Assembly: GCF_900156895.1 (NCBI RefSeq)
Contig: NZ_FTPD01000003.1
Location: forward strand, 186,001-250,000
Length of the DNA: 64,000 nucleotides
Direction of reading: 5' to 3'
Source: Mesorhizobium prunaredense
GTDB taxonomy: Bacteria; Pseudomonadota; Alphaproteobacteria; Rhizobiales; Rhizobiaceae
In this document: piece by piece, positions 58,991 through 64,000 of the stretch
How the letters are laid out: each line of letters opens with the position of its first letter
Position numbering within the stretch: the first letter of the stretch is position 1
Program-made: the position numbers and the translations under genes
The notes under the pieces: model-generated
Seen by the model: only the letters and a program-made list of their open reading frames with translations
Database searches by the model: none
Told to the model about the DNA's origin: nothing

Positions 58991-60652
58991 TCAGTCCGAC
59001 AGCGGGATCCTGATTTCCACGCTCAATCCGCCATTGTGAAAATCGCGATTGATCGTACCGCGCAATTCGCGCGTCACGTTCAGATCGATCAGCTTGGTGC
59101 CAAAACCGGTTTTGACAGGTGCTTCGAGCTTCTTCTTGCCGGCTTCGCGCCAGTTGAGAACCAGCGTCCGGTCGCTCCTGCGGCCTTCGACCGACCAGTC
59201 GACCTTGAGCGACCAATCGCCGTTCCTGGTATTGGCCGAATTGCCGGTTTCGCCATATTTCAGCGCGTTCGTCGCCAGTTCGTGAAAGGTCAGGCCGAGC
59301 GCTTGCGTCGTCGTCTCGTCGAGCAACACCTCTGGCCCCGACAATATCCCGTCGGGAAGCTCCTTGCCGAACACCTGGCCAAGCTCGATGCGCAAGAGGT
59401 CGCCAAGATCGGCCTTCTGCCAGCGCGAGCGCGTCAGCATGTCCTGGGACGCCGCCATCGCTTGCAGCCGGGCCGAAAAGGAGGACGAGAACTCGTGGAC
59501 GTCGGTGGCGTGCGATGCCGTCTGGCGCGCGATCGCCAGCACCCGCGTGATCGAGTTCTTGATGCGGTGCTTCATCTCCTGCAGCATCAGGTCTTTTTCG
59601 AGCAGGCTTTTTTCCGTGGTCTCATGAAGCAGCGAGACCGCGTCATAGGCCCGCTCCTGATAGCGGGCCACCAGCGCGATGGTTCCCGCGAGCAGCAGTC
59701 CGAACAGGCCGAGCATCACCGGAATGGCGCGCGAGGAGGGTTGCGAGAACGCGCTTGTCGGCCTGAACAGGACGGTCCATGGACGTCCGGCGATGGTGAG
59801 TTCGCGAGAAACCAGCAACCTGTCGCCGAAGCTCGACGCCGGCGGCGTTTCCGACTGGAACAAAAGATGGTCGGCATCCACCTTGCCGTCATAGATTTCG
59901 ATGTTGACCGGCAGCAGCGGTGTCCGGCTGAGCGCGGTCTGGAACAGGTCGCGGGCGCGGAACGCCGCATAAAGAAAGCCTGTTGTCGAGGATCTGGACG
60001 CATCGATGCCGTCCGCCGCGGTTTCGATGTTGAGCCGCACGAAGACCAGGAAGCCGGTGAAGGTCTGCGCGGCACCTGTTTCCTGGCCTAGCTGCACGCG
60101 CCCGCTCGCGTGCTGCTGGTTGTCGGCCATCGCCCTTTCGATCGCCTCGCGCCGCACCGGTTCGGTGAACATGTCGTAGCCGATGCCGGATTGATTGGAA
60201 GGGTCCAGCGGCTCGAACAGCGTGATGGGCGCACGCCATGGCAGCGCTGTCGAGGCCGGATAGATCGCATCGCTGACGCCATAGTCGTGCAGGATGGCAC
60301 GCTCGACCGCTGCCTCGTCGCCGGCTCTCACCAGCCGGAGAAAGCCGATGCCGCGCAGGCCGGCGAAATTGTCGTTGATACCCAGCGCATCGAAGAACGC
60401 CTTGAACTCGCCCCGCGAAATGTTGCCATTGCGAGCCTCGAACAGCGCATGTGTCGATCGCAGCAGTGACAGATGCAGGTCGATGCGGCTATCGATCCGG
60501 TTGAGGGCGTCGTCCGCCGTCGCCTCGAATTTGATGCGCGCCGCTTCCTGCGTGGCGAAATAGGCGAATCCCGCCATCGTCAGGCTGATCAGCGCGACGG
60601 CGATGAAAGCGACGATCGGGAAGAACTTCTTCAAGTTGCTGCTGCGGCCCAT
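58991..60652 (-). CDS. CHASE-domain membrane sensor kinase, HWE/HisKA2 family
   Basis: The 553-residue kinase has a first span (FFPIVAFIAVALISLTMAGFAYFA), a periplasmic CHASE domain (about 40-300, with LRGIGFLRLVRAG and FEPLDPSNQSGIGYDMFTEP), a second span (IPVMLGLFGLLLAGTIALVA), and a kinase core with LMLQEMKHRIKNSITRVLAIA, LTFHELATNALKYGETG and LVLNWREAG. It would sense an extracytoplasmic signal. ATG 60652 has GGGGA upstream. Convergent with the lipoprotein gene. Third candidate kinase for PhyR in the window. Confidence 0.9.
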   Translation of the reverse strand: MGRSSNLKKFFPIVAFIAVALISLTMAGFAYFATQEAARIKFEATADDALNRIDSRIDLHLSLLRSTHALFEARNGNISRGEFKAFFDALGINDNFAGLRGIGFLRLVRAGDEAAVERAILHDYGVSDAIYPASTALPWRAPITLFEPLDPSNQSGIGYDMFTEPVRREAIERAMADNQQHASGRVQLGQETGAAQTFTGFLVFVRLNIETAADGIDASRSSTTGFLYAAFRARDLFQTALSRTPLLPVNIEIYDGKVDADHLLFQSETPPASSFGDRLLVSRELTIAGRPWTVLFRPTSAFSQPSSRAIPVMLGLFGLLLAGTIALVARYQERAYDAVSLLHETTEKSLLEKDLMLQEMKHRIKNSITRVLAIARQTASHATDVHEFSSSFSARLQAMAASQDMLTRSRWQKADLGDLLRIELGQVFGKELPDGILSGPEVLLDETTTQALGLTFHELATNALKYGETGNSANTRNGDWSLKVDWSVEGRRSDRTLVLNWREAGKKKLEAPVKTGFGTKLIDLNVTRELRGTINRDFHNGGLSVEIRIPLSD

Positions 60653-60760
60653 GGTTCCCCATCTTATGGGCAAGTCCCCGTGGCAACACAATGGCGCGGC
60701 CAAACCATCATGACGGCTGGCATATCACATGACAGGTAGTTAGCCGGCTTTTTTGAAGCT

Positions 60761-61555
60761 TCAGGCAGCGATCTTCAGCGCGCCCGGGCCCGGAATGGCG
60801 CCGGGCGGACACTTGCCCAGAATGATCATGCCGAGCACCTCGTCCTGGGTCACGTCGCCGGTGCGCGCCGTTCCAACGACCCGACCATTCTTCATGACGC
60901 AGACGCGGTCGGCAAGCTCGAACACATCGTGGATGTCATGGCTGATCAGGAAGATGCCGATGCCGTCGGCCTTGAGCTGCATGACCAGTTCGCCGACCTG
61001 CGCCGTTTCCTGCGGTCCCAGCGCCGCCGTCGGCTCATCCATGATCAGGATGCGGGCGTTGAACAGGATGGCGCGCGCGATCGCCACCGACTGCCGCTGG
61101 CCGCCCGAAAGCTTGACCACCGGATCCTTGAAGCGCTGGAAGCGAGGATTGAGCCTGCCCATCACCTTGCGCGCCTCGGCCTCCATGGCGCCATCGTCGA
61201 GCGTGCCCCAGCCGGTCATCAGCTCGCGGCCGAGGAACAGGTTGGCGGCGGCGTCGACATTGTCGGCGAGCGCCAGCGTCTGGTAGATCGTCTCGATGCC
61301 GTATTTCTTGGCGTCGCGTGGATTGGCGATCGAGGCCTCTTCGCCATTGACGAAGATCTGGCCCGAATCGCGCTTGTAGGCGCCGGACAGGATCTTGATC
61401 AGCGTCGACTTTCCAGCACCGTTGTGGCCGAGCAGCGCCACAACCTCGCCCGGGAAAAGGTCGATCGACGCATCGTCGACGGCGCGAATGCCGCCGAAGG
61501 CAATCGAGATGTTGCGCATATCGATCAGTGGCGTGGGAGCAGTCGTGTCAGCCAT
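60761..61555 (-). CDS. xylG: Xylose-type ABC transporter ATP-binding protein
   Basis: The 264-residue single-domain CUT2 ATPase has Walker [10 protein letters not shown], signature [14 protein letters not shown], Walker [13 protein letters not shown] and switch histidine in [14 protein letters not shown]. coli XylG has two ATPase domains, so the name rests on the neighbouring xylH and xylF rather than on length. ATG 61555 follows GAGAGGAA. It lies 93 bp after the permease gene and is the last gene of the unit. Confidence 0.85.
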   Translation of the reverse strand: MADTTAPTPLIDMRNISIAFGGIRAVDDASIDLFPGEVVALLGHNGAGKSTLIKILSGAYKRDSGQIFVNGEEASIANPRDAKKYGIETIYQTLALADNVDAAANLFLGRELMTGWGTLDDGAMEAEARKVMGRLNPRFQRFKDPVVKLSGGQRQSVAIARAILFNARILIMDEPTAALGPQETAQVGELVMQLKADGIGIFLISHDIHDVFELADRVCVMKNGRVVGTARTGDVTQDEVLGMIILGKCPPGAIPGPGALKIAA

Positions 61556-61648
61556 GATCGTTCCTCTCTATGGTTTTGCCGAGCATGATGTTGAACCGAA
61601 ACGGATGTCCACTTTTCGCTGACGCGGAGCTTCGGCTCGGGATCATGC

Positions 61649-62968
61649 TCAGACCCGCTTGCGGTAGACGGTGTCGAGCCAGACGGCGACGACCAGAACG
61701 GCGCCGACGACGACGCTCTGAAGCGGTGAATCGATGCCGAGCAACACCATGCCGGACTGCAGCGACTGCATCAGAAGCGCGCCCAGCATGGCGCCGAGCA
61801 CCGTGCCGGAGCCGCCTGCCAGCGACGTGCCGCCGATGACGGCTGCGGCGATGACCAAGAGCTCGTCCAGCGTGCCCAGCGCATTGGTCGCCGCATTGAG
61901 GCGGGCCGAAGCAATCGCCGCGCTGATCGCGGCCAGAACGCCCATGATCATGAACACTTTCATGGTCACCCAGCGCGTGTTGATGCCGGCGAGTTCCGCC
62001 GCTTCCGGGTTGCCGCCAATGGCAAAGACGTAGCGGCCGAAACGAGTGCGCCTGGTGATGAAGGTCATGACGACGCCAACTGCGACCGCGATCAGCACCG
62101 GTATGGCGATGCCATGGGCGATGAACAGCCCGCCTTCGGGGATGGTGATGCCGTTCCGCTGGGCGTATTGGCGAACGATGCCGATCGGCCACGGATAGGA
62201 ATTGGCGATCCAGACGGCGCCGAGGATGGCGGCGCAGGCGACAACACCAAGCAAGCTCTCCGCCCAGACCGGGCGCAGCGGAAACTTGAAGCGCTTGCGC
62301 TGCGACCGGCCGTTGAGCAGCATCAAGGCGACGGCCACACAGGCGAGGATGCCGACGATCCAGCTCGCGGTCGCCCCGATCGAGCCACGCGGCCCGCCAC
62401 CCATCAGCTGGAAGGTGGCATCGAGCGGCGCGACTGTGCGCCCGCTCGTCATCAGCCACGCCATGCCGCGCCAGATCAGCAGGCCGCCCAGCGTCACGAT
62501 GAAGGCCGGAACCTCGAGATAGGCGATGATGAAGCCCTGAAGCGCGCCGATCATGAGGCCGAGCGCCACGCCGGCAGCCAGTGCGATGACCCATATCCAG
62601 GGATTTCCAAGCTGCAATCCCATGACGCGGATGAGGAATTCTGCCTGCGCAACGCCCATCACCATGCCGATCATGCCTTCGACGGAGCCGACCGAAAGAT
62701 CGATGTTGCGCATCACGATGACCAGCACCATGCCGGTCGCCATGATCGCGACCGAGGAAGTCTGCACCGACAGGTTCCAGAGATTGCGCGGCGTGAGGAA
62801 AAGTCCACCCGACAGGATGTGGATTCCAACCCAGATGATCAGCAGCGCGCCGACCATGCCGAGCATGCGAATGTCGAGCTCGGTTGCCTTGAGGAAGCGG
62901 CCGAAGGGGCTGAGCTCGGATTCCCGCGCCCGATCGGCAGTCGGCGTGTTGGAAGTCGTGTCGGTCAT
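61649..62968 (-). CDS. xylH: Xylose-type ABC transporter permease
   Basis: The 439-residue length is typical of XylH-type permeases, which are longer than RbsC. It has about 12 hydrophobic spans, with VLVIVMRNIDLSVGSVEGMIG early and AAAVIGGTSLAGGSGTVLGAMLGA near the end. ATG 62968 follows GGGAGGA by 5 bp. It would carry a pentose such as xylose across the inner membrane. Confidence 0.88.
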   Translation of the reverse strand: MTDTTSNTPTADRARESELSPFGRFLKATELDIRMLGMVGALLIIWVGIHILSGGLFLTPRNLWNLSVQTSSVAIMATGMVLVIVMRNIDLSVGSVEGMIGMVMGVAQAEFLIRVMGLQLGNPWIWVIALAAGVALGLMIGALQGFIIAYLEVPAFIVTLGGLLIWRGMAWLMTSGRTVAPLDATFQLMGGGPRGSIGATASWIVGILACVAVALMLLNGRSQRKRFKFPLRPVWAESLLGVVACAAILGAVWIANSYPWPIGIVRQYAQRNGITIPEGGLFIAHGIAIPVLIAVAVGVVMTFITRRTRFGRYVFAIGGNPEAAELAGINTRWVTMKVFMIMGVLAAISAAIASARLNAATNALGTLDELLVIAAAVIGGTSLAGGSGTVLGAMLGALLMQSLQSGMVLLGIDSPLQSVVVGAVLVVAVWLDTVYRKRV

Positions 62969-63052
62969 GATGTCCTCCCACCGTTGCCGTCTGCCGCGGA
63001 TGCCGGAAGCAGCTTAGAAATTACCCGCGAGACGCGGAAAAACAACTCTTTG

Positions 63053-63083
63053 AAAAAACGCCGCGGCGTGAAGCCGCGGCGTT
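63053..63083 (-). terminator. Strong hairpin with T-run between xylF and xylH
   Basis: AACGCCGCGGC (63057-63067) and GCCGCGGCGTT (63073-63083) form an 11-bp stem with a 5-base loop; on the minus strand it is followed by a run of T. It should stop many transcripts after xylF and let fewer reach xylH and xylG. Confidence 0.85.
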
Positions 63084-63106
63084 TCAGGTTTTTTGGCGAA
63101 GGCGGA

Positions 63107-64000
63107 TCAGTTGCAGACCGGGACAGTGCCCGCTGCCACGCCGGCGCAGACCTCTTCCTGCTTGATCCAGCCGGCGTCGATGACGACGTTGAGATTGTCC
63201 TTGGTGATGGCAATCGGCGTCAGGAACAGCGACTTGACGACATTGCCGCCCGGCGTGGCGAAGTCCTTGACGCCGGCAATGTCTGTCATCGGCTTGCCGT
63301 CGGCCAGCTGCGAGGCGATCTCGGCAGCGTTCTTGCCGAGCTCGCGCGCGTCCTTCCACACCGATACGGTCTGCGTGCCGAGCGCGATGCGGTTCAGCGC
63401 GGCGTGGTCGCCGTCCTGGCCCGAAACCGGGACGGATCCGGCCAGGCCTTGCGCCGTCAGCGCCGCGACGACGCCACCGGCGGTGCCGTCATTGGCGGCA
63501 ACCACCGCATCGACCTTGTTGTCGTTGGCAGTCAGGAACTGTTCCATGTTCTTCTGGGCGTTGGCGGGAAGCCAGCCGTCCGTATAAGCCTCGCCGACAT
63601 TCTTGATCTTGCCGCTGTCGATGGCATCCTTGAGCACTTCCATGGAGCCGGCGAACAGGAAATCGGCATTCGGGTCGGCGCCCGAGCCCTTGATGAAGAC
63701 GTAATTGCCTTCCGGCGCCACCTTGAACACTTCGCGGGCCTGCATGCGGCCGACTTCCTGGTTGTCGAAGGTCAGATAGAAGACGTCCTTGTTCTCGATC
63801 AGCCGGTCATAGCCGACGACCGGAATGCCTTCGTCCAGCGCCTTCTGCACCGCCGGACCGATGGCCGAGGCATCCTGCGCAAGGATGATCAGCGCGTTGG
63901 CGCCCTGCGAGATCAGGCTCTCGACGTCGGTCAGCTGCTTGCCGGGATTGGACTGTGCGTCAGCGGAAATATATTTGTCGCCGGCGGCCTCGATCGCTGC
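63107..64000 (-). CDS. xylF: D-xylose-type periplasmic binding protein (5' end outside window)
   Basis: 297 residues of the C-terminal part are present; the frame is open to the window edge. The type 1 periplasmic-binding fold shows [48 protein letters not shown] and [16 protein letters not shown], features of XylF. The last residues [14 protein letters not shown] have a possible disulfide. It supplies the substrate to the permease and ATPase encoded downstream on the same strand. Confidence 0.9.
   Translation of the reverse strand, partial: AAIEAAGDKYISADAQSNPGKQLTDVESLISQGANALIILAQDASAIGPAVQKALDEGIPVVGYDRLIENKDVFYLTFDNQEVGRMQAREVFKVAPEGNYVFIKGSGADPNADFLFAGSMEVLKDAIDSGKIKNVGEAYTDGWLPANAQKNMEQFLTANDNKVDAVVAANDGTAGGVVAALTAQGLAGSVPVSGQDGDHAALNRIALGTQTVSVWKDARELGKNAAEIASQLADGKPMTDIAGVKDFATPGGNVVKSLFLTPIAITKDNLNVVIDAGWIKQEEVCAGVAAGTVPVCN

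Overview
The window reads as chromosomal DNA of a rhizobial alphaproteobacterium, most like Mesorhizobium or a close relative. This is inferred from the high GC content, the many sugar and amine ABC importers, the HWE-family histidine kinases, a PhyR-NepR-EcfG general stress response locus with GGAAC-N16-CGTT promoters, and a mosaic palindromic repeat of the kind scattered through rhizobial genomes. I saw no rRNA, tRNA, phage, transposase, CRISPR, nod or nif gene.

Layout. 1-6 kb: the end of a class I aldolase gene, a PfkB sugar kinase and a MalK-type sugar importer. 6.0-6.15 kb: the frameshifted 3' remnant of another sugar permease gene, marking an old recombination join. 6.2-15.8 kb: a second carbohydrate operon with two isomerase/epimerase TIM barrels, two Gfo/Idh dehydrogenases, a hydrolase, a ribulose-phosphate-epimerase-like protein, a ROK kinase and a ribose-type importer. 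Its epimerase, kinase and importer have the same family make-up as the allose (als) system. 16-21.3 kb: a TetR-controlled RND efflux pump. 21.3-26.9 kb: an L,D-transpeptidase, small secreted proteins, and a two-component group that includes a response regulator with a degenerate receiver.

27.3-43.3 kb: a large amine-catabolic cluster. It has a Rieske oxygenase, a class III aminotransferase, a polyamine/betaine-type ABC importer, a flavin amine oxidase, a BetI-like TetR regulator, an N-methyltransferase-like protein, two tandem phytoene-desaturase-like flavoproteins, a GcvT-like folate demethylase, a 91-residue unknown protein and an M19 dipeptidase. The three promoter regions that serve its transcription units each carry one copy of a TTGAAYR-NN-YRTTCAA-like 16-bp palindrome. 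This suggests one regulon for breakdown of an N-methylated amine whose identity I cannot read from sequence.

43.5-48.7 kb: a GNAT, esterase and MhqO-type dioxygenase operon (quinone detoxification), a phosphonate-monoester-hydrolase-like sulfatase and a triple PRC-barrel protein. 48.7-60.7 kb: a general stress response island. nepR-ecfG and phyR are divergent, surrounded by three HWE kinases, a single-domain receiver, a Crp/Fnr regulator and many small membrane or secreted proteins. I find ten perfect GGAAC-N16-CGTT promoters here. 60.8-64 kb: a xylose-type ABC importer (xylG, xylH and partial xylF) on the minus strand.
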